DNA of 64,000 bases from Acetatifactor muris. GTDB lineage: Bacteria; Bacillota; Clostridia; Lachnospirales; Lachnospiraceae. Position 1 is the first letter of the stretch; each line of letters starts with the position of its first letter. Under the pieces are notes generated by a model. That model saw nothing but the letters and a program-made list of their open reading frames with translations. It was not told where the DNA came from and ran no database searches. The translations under genes were made by a program, and so were the position numbers. Shown here piece after piece: positions 31,129-40,639 of this stretch. The stretch spans positions 40,892 to 104,891 of the forward strand of contig JAMPHD010000001.1 in assembly GCA_023663635.1 (NCBI GenBank), read 5' to 3'.

Positions 31129-33912
31129 ATGAAAGAGCGATATCATATTTCGGGAATGACCTGTTCGGCCTGTTCCTCCCATGTGGAGAAGGCGGCCAAT
31201 AAATTGGAGGGTGTGGAGAAAGCGTCCGTCAATCTTCTGACGGAGACGATGGACATCATCTACGATGATCAAAAGCTGCAGGAACAGGATATTGTCAGAG
31301 CGGTGGAGGCTGCAGGGTACGGCGTCGCGCGCATGGGCGGCGGGTCGGGAGCGCCGGGCACGGGAAACACGGGCACAGGGGCGGATGCGCAGGGCGCGGT
31401 CTCCGGGGGCATGGGCAGTTCGGGCCCGGGCGGCCAATCCGGAAGAGACGCGCTGAGCCGCAAGGCCAAGGAGGAGAGTCGGGCCATGAAATGGCGCCTC
31501 GGCATCTCCATAGGTTTTCTGATCCCGTTAATGTATGTGGCCATGTATCACATGCTGCACGGCATGTTGGGCATTCCCGCGCCGGGCTTTGTGCTGAAGG
31601 CCTTTCACGGAAATGAAAACGCCATGATCTTTGCGCTGACGCAGTTTTTGCTGTTGCTGCCGATCCTGTATATGAACCGCAAATTTTTCTCGGTGGGATT
31701 CAAGACTCTGGCGCATCTGTCCCCCAACATGGACAGCCTGATCGCGGTGGGAGCCTCCGCGGCGGTGGGCTACGGACTTTTTGCCATGTATCGGATCGCC
31801 TACGGCATGGGACATGGGGAGTGGGCCGTGGTGGAGCATTACGCCCATGATCTGTATTTTGAGTCCGCGGGCACGATCCTGACATTGATCACGGTGGGAA
31901 AATATCTGGAGAGCCGCTCCAAGGGCAGGACGAGCGAGGCCATCACCAAGCTCATGGATCTGTCTCCCAAGACGGCCATCCGTCTGCGGGAGGACGGCAG
32001 CGAGGAGGAAGTGCCCACGGAGGCGCTGCGCGCGGGGGATATCTTCCTGATCAAGCCCGGGAGTCTGGTGCCCGTGGACGGCACGGTGCTGGAGGGGACT
32101 TCCGGCGTGGACGAGGCGGCCATCACCGGGGAGAGTGTCCCTGTGGAGAAACAGGCGGGAGACAGAGTGATCTCCGCTACGTTAAACAAGGCGGGTTTCC
32201 TGAAATGTCGCGCGGACCGCGTGGGAGAGGATACCACGCTCTCGCAGATCGTGCGTCTGGTGGAGGAGGCCTCCGGCAGTAAGGCTCCCATTGCCCAACT
32301 GGCGGATAAGGTGGCGGGTGTATTTGTCCCCGCGGTCATGGGGATCGCGTTCTTCACGCTGATCGTTTGGCTGGCGGTGGGCGCGGGCGCAGAGTTTGCC
32401 ATCTCCTCGGCCATTGCCGTATTGGTCATCTCCTGTCCCTGCGCGCTGGGACTGGCCACCCCGGTGGCCATCATGGTGGGAACCGGCGTGGGCGCGGGCA
32501 ACGGCATTCTGATCAAATCCGGGGAGGCGCTGCAGCGGGCCCGGGATGTGGATACGGTGGTGCTTGACAAGACGGGCACCATCACCGAGGGCAATCTGAA
32601 GGTGTTGGATCAGTTCGGATATGTGAAAGGGATGTCCCTTGAGACCGTCCTTGCAGCGGCGGCGGCTCTGGAGCGAAAGAGCGAGCATCCTCTGGCGGAC
32701 GCGGTGATCAAAGCCGCGGAGCAGGGCGGCTGTCCGGAGTATCCCGTGCGGGATTTTAAGGCCGTGTTCGGCAGAGGGATCCAAGGCGTGTTGGAACAGG
32801 ACGTTTTGGTGGGCGGTTCGGAGCCCGTCAGGGCAGGGCGTATGGTCTATGTGGGCAATCGGGCTTATCTGGAGGAGGCGGGAGTTTTGACCCGCGCGGA
32901 GACTGTCGGGCAGATGAGCGCGGAGCAGCTTGAAACGGCGCTGAACGACTTGGCCGATGAGGGGCGCACTCCTCTTCTGGTGGCGGAGGAGGACCGTATC
33001 CTGGGAATCATCGCCGTGGCGGACGAGGTCAAGTCGGGCTCCCTGGCGGCCATCCGCGCCTGGAAAAAGATGGGCGTGCGGGTGGTGATGCTCACCGGCG
33101 ACAATAAGCGGACCGCTCAGGCAGTGTGCAGGAGGATGGAGCTCTCTGAGGTGATAGCGGAGGTGCTCCCGCAGGACAAGGAGAGGGAGATCCGCAAACT
33201 GCAGGAGTCCGGCTGCAGGGTGGCCATGATCGGTGACGGCATCAACGATGCTCCGGCGCTTATGACGGCGGACGTGGGCATGGCCATCGGCGCGGGGACG
33301 GACGTGGCCATAGAGAGCGCGGACATCGTCCTCATGAAAAATGATCTGCGGGACGCGGTGACGGCCATGCAGCTCAGCCGTCAGGTTATCCGCAATATCA
33401 AACAGAACCTGTTCTGGGCCTTTTTCTACAACTGCATTGGTATCCCTCTGGCCGCAGGGCTTTGGTATCCGTTATTCCATATCCGCCTGAATCCCATGTT
33501 CGGCGCGGCGGCCATGAGCATGAGCAGCATCTTCGTGGTGGGCAACGCGCTGCGGCTCAAAGGATTCAAGGGCAGTTTTGGACGGGGGAAGACAGAGAAT
33601 GTGGTCGGCGGGCGCGATGAGGAAACGCAACCGGACCGGAAGACGGAGCACCGGTTGAATTCAAAAACTATACAACAGACAGAGCAAAAAGGAGGAAATG
33701 AGATGAAGAAAGTGATCACAGTGGAAGGCATGATGTGCGGTCATTGTACCGGAAGGGTGCAGAAAGCCCTGGAGGCAGTGGAAGGCGTGACGAGAGTTGT
33801 CATGAGTCTGGAGGAGAAGACCGCCACGGTGGAACTGTCCGCGGAGGTGGCGGATGAGACGCTGAAGGCAGCAGTCACGGAGGCGGGCTATGAGGTGACG
33901 GCGATCGCGTGA
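31129..33912 (+). CDS. copA: Copper-exporting P1B-type ATPase with C-terminal CopZ domain
   Basis: A 927-residue Cu(I) exporter. An N-terminal metal-binding domain (GMTCSACSSHVEKA) is followed by a Gly-rich linker (about 70-110) and eight membrane helices with the transport motif SCPCALGLATP. The catalytic parts are DKTGTITEGN, the SEHPLA motif, TGDN and MIGDGINDAPAL. A hydrophilic linker leads to a second metal-binding domain (VEGMMCGHCTGRVQKAL, about 859-927). Expression is probably released by CsoR under copper. GTAAGGAGTATATAAAT precedes ATG 31129. The C-terminal domain has its own SD and ATG. Confidence 0.95.
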   Translation: MKERYHISGMTCSACSSHVEKAANKLEGVEKASVNLLTETMDIIYDDQKLQEQDIVRAVEAAGYGVARMGGGSGAPGTGNTGTGADAQGAVSGGMGSSGPGGQSGRDALSRKAKEESRAMKWRLGISIGFLIPLMYVAMYHMLHGMLGIPAPGFVLKAFHGNENAMIFALTQFLLLLPILYMNRKFFSVGFKTLAHLSPNMDSLIAVGASAAVGYGLFAMYRIAYGMGHGEWAVVEHYAHDLYFESAGTILTLITVGKYLESRSKGRTSEAITKLMDLSPKTAIRLREDGSEEEVPTEALRAGDIFLIKPGSLVPVDGTVLEGTSGVDEAAITGESVPVEKQAGDRVISATLNKAGFLKCRADRVGEDTTLSQIVRLVEEASGSKAPIAQLADKVAGVFVPAVMGIAFFTLIVWLAVGAGAEFAISSAIAVLVISCPCALGLATPVAIMVGTGVGAGNGILIKSGEALQRARDVDTVVLDKTGTITEGNLKVLDQFGYVKGMSLETVLAAAAALERKSEHPLADAVIKAAEQGGCPEYPVRDFKAVFGRGIQGVLEQDVLVGGSEPVRAGRMVYVGNRAYLEEAGVLTRAETVGQMSAEQLETALNDLADEGRTPLLVAEEDRILGIIAVADEVKSGSLAAIRAWKKMGVRVVMLTGDNKRTAQAVCRRMELSEVIAEVLPQDKEREIRKLQESGCRVAMIGDGINDAPALMTADVGMAIGAGTDVAIESADIVLMKNDLRDAVTAMQLSRQVIRNIKQNLFWAFFYNCIGIPLAAGLWYPLFHIRLNPMFGAAAMSMSSIFVVGNALRLKGFKGSFGRGKTENVVGGRDEETQPDRKTEHRLNSKTIQQTEQKGGNEMKKVITVEGMMCGHCTGRVQKALEAVEGVTRVVMSLEEKTATVELSAEVADETLKAAVTEAGYEVTAIA
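33703..33912 (+). other. Internal in-frame start for a free CopZ-like chaperone
   Basis: Inside copA, AAAAAGGAGG (33686-33695) lies 7 bases before an in-frame ATG (33703). From there a complete 69-residue copper chaperone of the HMA fold is encoded (GMMCGHCTGRVQKAL, MSLEEKTATVEL). The SD is as strong as any in the window, so ribosomes may make free CopZ as well as the fusion. Confidence 0.65.
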
Positions 33913-33975
33913 GAGATTGCCTGAGAAAACGTGCAGCGGCAATGCCGGAGGAATAAAGCGTGAGGAGGAATCATC

Positions 33976-34482
33976 ATGAATACATTGGAAACGATCAAAT
34001 CCCGCCGCAGCATTCGCAAATATGACGCGAATGCCGCCGTGCCGCGGGAACATGTCACCCAAATTTTGGAGGCGGCCATGATGGCTCCCAGCGCCTGTAA
34101 TACGCGCCCGTGGGAATTTGTGGTGGTGGAGAGCGGGGAAATGAAAGAGGAGATCATGAGAGTGATGCCCTACGCCCGGATGCTGGCCACGGCCCCTGTG
34201 GCCATTGTGATCTGCGGAAGACCCGACCTGCAGGAAAATGTGTGCGAGGGGTTCTGGCCGCAGGACTGCGGCGCCGCCGCCCAGAATATTCTGCTGGCGG
34301 CCAAGGAATTGGGATACGGGACCTGTTGGTGCGGCTGTTATCCGCTTGCGCATCGGGTTGAGCCGATGCAGAAACTGTTGGATGTCAGCAGCATTCCCTT
34401 CGCCGTCATTGCCTTGGGTAAAGCGGAGGAGTCGCCGGCCGCCAAAGGTTTCTTTGATGAGACAAGGGTAAAGTATCTGTAG
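33976..34482 (+). CDS. Nitroreductase-family flavoprotein
   Basis: A 168-residue FMN-dependent oxidoreductase. The N-terminal TIKSRRSIRKYDANAAVP and APSACNTRPWEFVVVE bind FMN phosphate; DCGAAAQNILLAAKELGYGTCWCG and VIALGKAEE complete the fold. Substrates of such short nitroreductases are rarely known. GAGGAGGAATCATC precedes the ATG. It follows copA by 63 bases and could be part of the copper-induced transcript. Confidence 0.9.
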   Translation: MNTLETIKSRRSIRKYDANAAVPREHVTQILEAAMMAPSACNTRPWEFVVVESGEMKEEIMRVMPYARMLATAPVAIVICGRPDLQENVCEGFWPQDCGAAAQNILLAAKELGYGTCWCGCYPLAHRVEPMQKLLDVSSIPFAVIALGKAEESPAAKGFFDETRVKYL

Positions 34483-34548
34483 GATATCCGGCGGCGGTAT
34501 CTGATTTCCGCGGGCAGCATGATTGAAAACACACCTGGAGCAGGAAGT

Positions 34549-34594
34549 GCCGCAAACTCGTGATTTTCAACGAATCAAGGGTTTGCGGCTTTTC
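34549..34594 (+). terminator. Terminator after the nitroreductase gene
   Basis: GCCGCAAAC (34549-34557) pairs with GTTTGCGGC (34581-34589), with TGATT/AATCA inside, followed by TTTTCT. Confidence 0.8.
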
Positions 34595-34601
34595 TCTCCA
34601 T

Positions 34602-35225
34602 TTAATAGTTGTGTGAGTAATAATCTAAAATTGGCACATCGTGGTCTGTCAGGTAGTTGCCTATAGCGGTCTCAATCTCGTGTCGGCTGTAATTCACATT
34701 GTTTAACTTCAAAGGAAAAACCAAGACAAATGAAGTATCCCATCTCTTGCCTAATTGATGAATGATTATGCCCGATGTATTGTAAGTCCAATGCCCGGAT
34801 CTGTCCTTGTCATTATAGACATCCGCGCTTGGCGGGAGATCAAAATTTATATCGTTACTTTGCGCTACGACTCCAACATAGCCATCAGTTGTAAATTTCA
34901 GCCAAATGATGTCCCGTTCGTCCTCAAGCTGATAGTCGCGCTTTAATTTAGCGTAATCAATTTTACCGGGATCCATTTCGGGATTTGGTACTTTTGGCAC
35001 GCCGATCATACTTAAACAGTCATTGACGAGATCTCCAACTTGAGCTCTCTCTTTCGGCTTTTTCAGTGCCTGTTCCAGAGCCTTATCCGATCGAAACGGA
35101 TCTCCGAAACGGACAGATCTGCATCTCCAACACCCTTGTTCATTTTTGTAAAATGCGTCCGGGTTCTTTTTGAAATAGTCTTTGAAGTAGTGTTCGATAG
35201 TACCGTTGTTATAAATTGTTTTCAT
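34602..35225 (-). CDS. Unknown 207-residue protein, AT-rich orphan
   Basis: I do not recognise the family. The protein is soluble, acidic and rich in Asp, Tyr and Asn, with two Cys close together (GCWRCRS near residue 32) and conserved-looking stretches DIIWLKFTTDGYVGVVAQS and HWTYNTSGIIIHQLGKRW in the C-terminal half, which suggest a beta-rich domain. CAGGAGGATCATCT before ATG 35225 sets the start. It has a clear promoter and is divergent from another orphan. Base composition is clearly more AT-rich than flanking copA and clpB, which suggests transfer. Confidence 0.7.
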   Translation of the reverse strand: MKTIYNNGTIEHYFKDYFKKNPDAFYKNEQGCWRCRSVRFGDPFRSDKALEQALKKPKERAQVGDLVNDCLSMIGVPKVPNPEMDPGKIDYAKLKRDYQLEDERDIIWLKFTTDGYVGVVAQSNDINFDLPPSADVYNDKDRSGHWTYNTSGIIIHQLGKRWDTSFVLVFPLKLNNVNYSRHEIETAIGNYLTDHDVPILDYYSHNY

Positions 35226-35314
35226 AGATGATCCTCCTGATAAGTTTATTCGCACAACACGTTTGTGATGTAGCTCATAACGCCTTAAGGCAAGCCACAC
35301 CTGTGATTTACCTT

Positions 35315-35343
35315 ATAATAGATCAAGGTTTCCGACTTGTCAA
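35315..35343 (-). promoter_or_regulatory. Promoter of the 207-residue orphan
   Basis: On the minus strand TTGACA (35343-35338), 17 bases, TATTAT (35320-35315). The palindrome GCCTTAAGGC (35282-35291) lies downstream of the start site, in the leader. Confidence 0.7.
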
Positions 35344-35366
35344 GGTATTTATCAGTTATTTCTCAC

Positions 35367-35395
35367 TTGAATTTTATTTTGGCCCGTTATATAAT
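35367..35395 (+). promoter_or_regulatory. Promoter of the 161-residue orphan
   Basis: TTGAAT (35367-35372), 17 bases, TATAAT (35390-35395), 36 bases before the start codon. Only about 24 bases separate it from the opposing -35 box. Confidence 0.7.
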
Positions 35396-35430
35396 ACTTA
35401 TATCCTAAAAAGAAAGAGTGTGGTAAAACC

Positions 35431-35916
35431 ATGTATATATACGATTTAGCTGTTTCGATGTCTGATAAAGAACTGATATTTGATGAGAAACTTATGGAGG
35501 CAATAAAACAAGCCATTGATATAGCAAATAACTCATTTTCCGCAACCAGATATGATCGAAAGATTGAATTTATAGAGGCCATTAGCGATACAAGTATCCA
35601 TTTGCGGATGACTTCACGCGATTCGATCAATGCAACCCGTTCTATTTCCAGTCTCTCTCGAGCCCTTGTGCAAAATGAACTCAAAAAAAAGTCGGGTCTT
35701 CTCGAAGGACATATTATTAATGGTTGTGTATTTAACACAAAACTTTTGGATCAGACTACATCTTCGATCAATGATCTGAATCCAACGGAAATTGTGCAGG
35801 AAGTGGTTGAAATAGTACTCGGACAAAAGTTCTTAAATGACAGAGAGCGGAGACTGGCCAGAGAAGCGAGCGATAAAATACGGGATATTGTAATAGAATA
35901 TGTTAATAAAAAGTGA
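35431..35916 (+). CDS. Unknown 161-residue helical protein, AT-rich orphan
   Basis: No family recognised. The product is soluble and mostly helical, with no Cys in the N-terminal 90 residues and no membrane segment; the C-terminal third (EIVQEVVEIVLGQKFLNDRE, then RRLAREASDKIRDIVIEYVN) is a charged amphipathic stretch. AGAGTGTGGTAAAACC precedes the ATG, a weak SD. It is divergent from the 207-residue orphan and shares its low GC. The pair could be a small defence or toxin-type module, but nothing in the sequence shows that. Confidence 0.65.
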   Translation: MYIYDLAVSMSDKELIFDEKLMEAIKQAIDIANNSFSATRYDRKIEFIEAISDTSIHLRMTSRDSINATRSISSLSRALVQNELKKKSGLLEGHIINGCVFNTKLLDQTTSSINDLNPTEIVQEVVEIVLGQKFLNDRERRLAREASDKIRDIVIEYVNKK

Positions 35917-36125
35917 AACATAGAAAATGAAATATAGAAAATGTATGAGTACGAATAGGACAGATCAGGGAGAACAATTTAAATTTTGGTTTCAGCCTCT
36001 CCGTACCGCTTTACGGAAACTTTATGAATTTTTTATGGATATTTCTGTTGATTTTCCCGACAATAATGTTATAGTGGTAATAGAACAGGTGGAATTGCAG
36101 GAACGTGGCGGAAGGGGGAGAGTCT

Positions 36126-38711
36126 ATGAATATCCAAAAATTTACGCAGAAATCCATGCAGGCCGTGGAGCAATGCGAGAAACTGGCCTATGAATACGGC
36201 AACCAGGAGATAGAGCAGGAGCATTTGCTCTACAGCCTCCTGACCATAGAGGACAGCCTGATCTTAAAGCTCGTGGAGAAGATGGGCATTGACAAAGATC
36301 ATTTCGTGAACCGGGCCAAACAGGCGGTGGAGAAACGGGTGAAGGTGCAGGGAGGTCAGGTCTATGTCGGACAATACCTGAACAGGACGCTTTTGGGCGC
36401 GGAGGACGACGCCAAACAGATGGGGGACGAGTATGTCTCCGTGGAGCATCTGTTCCTGGCCATGATCCGGGAGCCGGACAGGGAGGTCGGGGAGATATGG
36501 AAGGAGTACGGCATTACCAAGGAGCGTTTTCTGCAGGCGCTCTCCACCGTGCGCGGCAATCAGCGGGTGACGGGGGACAATCCGGAGGCCACCTATGACA
36601 CTCTGGAAAAATATGGTCAGGATCTGGTGGAGAAGGCGAGAAAGCAGAAATTGGATCCCGTGATCGGACGTGACGGCGAGATTCGAAATGTCATTCGCAT
36701 CCTGTCCCGCAAGACCAAGAATAATCCGGTGCTCATCGGAGAGCCGGGCGTGGGCAAGACCGCCGTGGTGGAGGGTCTGGCGCAGAGGATCGTGCGGGGG
36801 GACGTACCCCAGGGCTTGAAGGACAAGAAGATCTTTGCGCTGGACATGGGCGCTCTGGTGGCGGGAGCCAAATACCGGGGCGAGTTTGAGGAGCGGTTGA
36901 AGGCCGTGTTGGAGGATGTCAAGGGCAGTGACGGTCAGATCATCCTGTTCATCGATGAGCTGCACACCATCGTGGGCGCGGGCAAGACGGACGGCGCGTT
37001 GGACGCGGGCAATATGTTAAAACCCATGTTGGCCAGAGGAGAGCTGCACTGTATCGGAGCCACCACATTGGATGAGTACAGGCAGTATATCGAGAAGGAT
37101 CCCGCTCTGGAGCGGCGTTTTCAGCCTGTGACGGTGGATGAGCCCACGGTGGAGGATACCGTCTCTATTTTGAGGGGGTTAAAGGAGCGCTATGAGGTCT
37201 ATCACGGCGTGAAGATCATGGACAACGCGTTGGTCAGCGCGGCGGTGTTGTCCCACAGATATATCTCCGACAGATTTCTGCCGGACAAGGCCATCGATCT
37301 GGTGGATGAGGCCTGCGCCCTGATCAAGACGGAATTGGACAGCATGCCCACGGAGTTGGACGAGCTGCAGCGCAGATGCATGCAGATGGAGATCGAGGAG
37401 ACGGCTCTGAAAAAAGAGGACGACAAGCTGAGCAGAGAGCGGTTGGCGCAGCTGCAGAAGGAGTTGGCGGAGTGCAAGGAGGAGTTCGCGGCCCGAAAGG
37501 CGCAGTGGGACAATGAGAAGGCCTCCGTGGACAGACTGAGCAGGCTCAGGGAGGAGATCGACCGCGTGGGCAACGAGATACAGATCGCCCAGAGAGAGGG
37601 CAATCTGGAGAAGGCGGCGGAACTCTCCTACGGAAAACTGCCCGAACTCAGGAAACAGTTGGAGCAGGAGGAAGAGCGCGTGGGCGGCGGGGAGCTGACT
37701 CTGGTCAGGGAGAAAGTCTCCGATGAGGAGATCGCCCGCATCATCTCCCGTTGGACGGGAATCCCCGTGGCGAAACTCACGGAGAGCGAGCGCAATAAGA
37801 CCCTGCATCTGGACGAGGAGCTGCACAGGCGGGTCATGGGGCAGGACGAGGCCGTCACCAAGGTGACGGAGGCGATCATCCGCTCGAAAGCGGGGATCAA
37901 GGATCCGGAGAAACCCATCGGCTCTTTCCTGTTTCTGGGGCCCACGGGCGTGGGCAAGACGGAGCTTGCCAAGTCTCTGGCGGCCGCTCTGTTTGACGAT
38001 GAGAACAACATGGTGCGCATCGACATGAGCGAATACATGGAAAAATACTCCGTGTCCCGTCTGATCGGAGCGCCTCCCGGATATGTGGGATATGAGGAGG
38101 GCGGTCAGCTCACTGAGGCCGTGCGCCGGAAACCGTACAGCGTGGTGCTCTTTGATGAGATCGAGAAGGCTCATCCGGATGTGTTCAATGTGTTGCTGCA
38201 GGTGTTGGACGACGGGCGGATCACCGACTCGCAGGGGCGTACGGTGGACTTCAAGAACACGATCCTGATCATGACTTCCAATATCGGAGCGCCCTATCTG
38301 TTGGAGGGGATCGACGCGGACGGCAACATCAGGCCGGACGCGGAGGAGGCGGTGATGCAGGAGCTGCGCGCGCGGTTCAGACCGGAGTTTCTGAACCGTC
38401 TGGACGAGATGATCCTGTTCAAGCCGCTGACCAAGGACAATATCGGCGGCATCATCAAGCTGATCGTGGCGGACTTAAACCGCAGACTTAGTGACAGGGA
38501 TCTGAGACTGGAATTGACCGCGGACGCGGAGAATCTGATCGTGGAACGGGCCTATGACCCCGTGTACGGCGCGAGACCCTTAAAGCGATATGTGCAGAAA
38601 TATGTGGAGACTTTGGCGGCCAAGCTGATCCTGGAGGACAGGGTACAGAGCGGGGATACCATACTCATTGATGAGGAAAACGGGGAATTGACGGCCAAGG
38701 CGGCCAACTGA
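36126..38711 (+). CDS. clpB: ClpB disaggregase
   Basis: An 861-residue double AAA+ chaperone. N-terminal Clp-N repeats lead to NBD1 with Walker [16 protein letters not shown] and Walker [16 protein letters not shown]. The long coiled-coil middle domain (about 405-525) separates this from NBD2 with [15 protein letters not shown] and [16 protein letters not shown]. The coiled coil marks ClpB rather than ClpC. It resolves aggregates with DnaK. GGGGGAGAGTCT precedes ATG 36126. A TTGATT-N16-TATAGT promoter lies at 36048-36075. I saw no CIRCE element. Confidence 0.96.
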   Translation: MNIQKFTQKSMQAVEQCEKLAYEYGNQEIEQEHLLYSLLTIEDSLILKLVEKMGIDKDHFVNRAKQAVEKRVKVQGGQVYVGQYLNRTLLGAEDDAKQMGDEYVSVEHLFLAMIREPDREVGEIWKEYGITKERFLQALSTVRGNQRVTGDNPEATYDTLEKYGQDLVEKARKQKLDPVIGRDGEIRNVIRILSRKTKNNPVLIGEPGVGKTAVVEGLAQRIVRGDVPQGLKDKKIFALDMGALVAGAKYRGEFEERLKAVLEDVKGSDGQIILFIDELHTIVGAGKTDGALDAGNMLKPMLARGELHCIGATTLDEYRQYIEKDPALERRFQPVTVDEPTVEDTVSILRGLKERYEVYHGVKIMDNALVSAAVLSHRYISDRFLPDKAIDLVDEACALIKTELDSMPTELDELQRRCMQMEIEETALKKEDDKLSRERLAQLQKELAECKEEFAARKAQWDNEKASVDRLSRLREEIDRVGNEIQIAQREGNLEKAAELSYGKLPELRKQLEQEEERVGGGELTLVREKVSDEEIARIISRWTGIPVAKLTESERNKTLHLDEELHRRVMGQDEAVTKVTEAIIRSKAGIKDPEKPIGSFLFLGPTGVGKTELAKSLAAALFDDENNMVRIDMSEYMEKYSVSRLIGAPPGYVGYEEGGQLTEAVRRKPYSVVLFDEIEKAHPDVFNVLLQVLDDGRITDSQGRTVDFKNTILIMTSNIGAPYLLEGIDADGNIRPDAEEAVMQELRARFRPEFLNRLDEMILFKPLTKDNIGGIIKLIVADLNRRLSDRDLRLELTADAENLIVERAYDPVYGARPLKRYVQKYVETLAAKLILEDRVQSGDTILIDEENGELTAKAAN

Positions 38712-38759
38712 CTGCCGGCCGCCCGGTTGGCGGCAGCAGCTGAAAATGATGTGAAGAAG

Positions 38760-38789
38760 GCGGGAGGGCGATCAAATCTGCCCTCCCGC
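38760..38789 (-). terminator. Hairpin at the end of the ABC exporter genes
   Basis: GCGGGAGGGC (38760-38769) pairs perfectly with GCCCTCCCGC (38780-38789). The stop codon of the minus-strand gene is inside it. The minus-strand side continues CTTCTTC, so termination is mainly for the exporter operon, and clpB may also end here. Confidence 0.6.
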
Positions 38790-40601
38790 AAACTGTGTCA
38801 TGTATAGGTCGTAATAACTTCCCTTCTTTGCCAGGAGTTCCTCGTGATTGCCCATCTCCACCACGCGGCCCCGGTGCATCACCACGATCTTGTCCGCGTC
38901 TTGGATCGTGGAAAGTCTGTGGGCGATGATCAGGCTGGTGCGGTTCTTCATCAGTTTCACCATGGCATCCTGAATATTTTTCTCGGTTCTGGTGTCCACG
39001 GAGGAGGTGGCCTCGTCCAGGATCAGGATCTTGGGATCCGCCAACACCGCCCGGGCGATGGTGAGGAGCTGCCTCTGCCCTTGAGAGAGATGCGCGCCGG
39101 CCCGCACGAGCAGTGTTTGGTACTGCTTGGGCAGGTGGCGGATGAAACGCGCGGCATTGCTCATCTCGGCGGCCCGGATCACGGATTTTTCCGGGGCATC
39201 CGGATCGGCGTATTTGATGTTATTTTCCACCGTGTCCGTGAAGAGCACCGTGTCCTGCAGCACGATGGCGATGTTGTGGCGCAGGGCATCCCGGCTGATA
39301 TCGCGGATATTGACGCCGTCTATCAGGATCTCGCCGGAGTCCGCCGCATAGAAACGCATCAGCAGATTGACCACCGTGGTCTTGCCGCTGCCGGTGGCTC
39401 CCACCAGAGCGATCTTTTGGCCGGGTTTCACCGTGAGATCAAAGTCCTGCAGCACGGGATTGCCCGGTATATAGGAAAAATGTACGTTGCGGAAAGTGAT
39501 CTCACCCTTGACGTTTTCGGGGATCAGGCTGCCGCTGTTGTCCTCATCGGGGTTGTCCAGGAGTTCAAAAATGCGCTCCGCTCCGGCCACGGCGGTCTGG
39601 AGACTTCCGTAGAGTTGGGCGATCTCATTGATGGGACGGGAAAACTGCTTGGCATAGATGATGAAGGCGGAGATGGTTCCCACGGTGATCAGGCCTTTTA
39701 GCGCAAAATAGCCGCCGAAGGCGGAGACGATCACAAACCCCACATTGGAGATACAGTTCATGAGGGGACCCATGGATCCGCCCAAGATCTCGGCCCGGAT
39801 ACTGATCTTGGCGAGTTCATCCGAGGTGCGGTTGAATTCATCGATGACATCCGTCTGCTTATTGAAGGCCACAATGGACTTGTAGCCGGTGATCATCTCC
39901 TCGGAGTGGCCGTTGAGCTGCCCCATGACCTGAGAGCGCTTGCGATAGACCTTGCGCATGAGGGCGGACATCTTCCGGGTGACAAACACGGTGATGATGA
40001 CCGTCACCATGGTGATGAGGGTCAGCTGCCAACAGTATCGGAACATGAGAGCCACGGTGCCGACTATGGTCAGAACGCCGGAGAAGAGCGAGCCCAGACT
40101 CTGAGAGATGGAGGTGGAAATATTTTCCACATCATTGGTCATGCGGCTCATGATATCTCCGTTGGAATGGGTGTCCAGATAGGGGATGGAGAGCCGGTCG
40201 ATCTTGCGGAACAGATCGTGGCGCATCCTGCGCACGACTCTCTGGCTCAGGTGTGCGGACACATAGGTCTGGGCCAATGTGCAGAGTGTGCTGACCAGAT
40301 ACACCGCGAGCAGCGCGATCAGCAGGGACGCCAACCGCTCCCATTCGCGCGCCAGGATCAGATCGATGCCCTCGCCCTGCAGGGCAGGGGCCGCCAGAGC
40401 GGTGAGTGTCACCAGGATCACGGAGCACAGAAGGATCAACAGAAGCAGTTTCTCCGCGCCGAGATAATGTGTCAGCCGTATCAGAGTGTGGCGGGCGTCC
40501 TTGGGTTTCTCAACCTCCTGCCCCATGGAGCCGGGGCCCCGTCTTCTCCCGCCGAAATTGACGGTGGGCATATTTTGTTTGGTGTAGGATTTTTCCGACA
40601 T
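38772..40601 (-). CDS. ABC exporter subunit with canonical Walker B
   Basis: A 609-residue half-transporter: six membrane helices (about 45-330) fused to an ATPase domain. Walker A is GATGSGKTTVVNLL, the signature loop is HLSQGQRQLL (variant of LSGGQ), Walker B is ILILDEATSSVD and the switch region is IIAHRLSTI. The catalytic Glu is present. It pairs with the upstream gene product, whose motifs are complementary. The start at 40601 has GAGGG 8 bases up; an ATG at 40643 overlapping the upstream stop has no SD. Confidence 0.9.
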   Translation of the reverse strand: MSEKSYTKQNMPTVNFGGRRRGPGSMGQEVEKPKDARHTLIRLTHYLGAEKLLLLILLCSVILVTLTALAAPALQGEGIDLILAREWERLASLLIALLAVYLVSTLCTLAQTYVSAHLSQRVVRRMRHDLFRKIDRLSIPYLDTHSNGDIMSRMTNDVENISTSISQSLGSLFSGVLTIVGTVALMFRYCWQLTLITMVTVIITVFVTRKMSALMRKVYRKRSQVMGQLNGHSEEMITGYKSIVAFNKQTDVIDEFNRTSDELAKISIRAEILGGSMGPLMNCISNVGFVIVSAFGGYFALKGLITVGTISAFIIYAKQFSRPINEIAQLYGSLQTAVAGAERIFELLDNPDEDNSGSLIPENVKGEITFRNVHFSYIPGNPVLQDFDLTVKPGQKIALVGATGSGKTTVVNLLMRFYAADSGEILIDGVNIRDISRDALRHNIAIVLQDTVLFTDTVENNIKYADPDAPEKSVIRAAEMSNAARFIRHLPKQYQTLLVRAGAHLSQGQRQLLTIARAVLADPKILILDEATSSVDTRTEKNIQDAMVKLMKNRTSLIIAHRLSTIQDADKIVVMHRGRVVEMGNHEELLAKKGSYYDLYMTQFAGGQI

Positions 40602-40639
40602 ATTTTCAACCCTCTTTATATTAGCCTTTGTTTTCCCGG

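Noticed and set aside
34602-35916. Prophage or integrative element
   Set aside because: No integrase, transposase, att-like duplication or phage gene was found around the AT-rich pair.
35917-36125. CIRCE or CtsR operator upstream of clpB
   Set aside because: No TTAGCACTC-N9-GAGTGCTAA palindrome or CtsR heptad repeat was seen; only a plain promoter-like sequence.
35927-36193. An 88-residue plus-strand frame running into clpB
   Set aside because: It covers the clpB SD and start in another frame, has no SD, and its C-terminal half is a frameshifted copy of the ClpB N-terminus.
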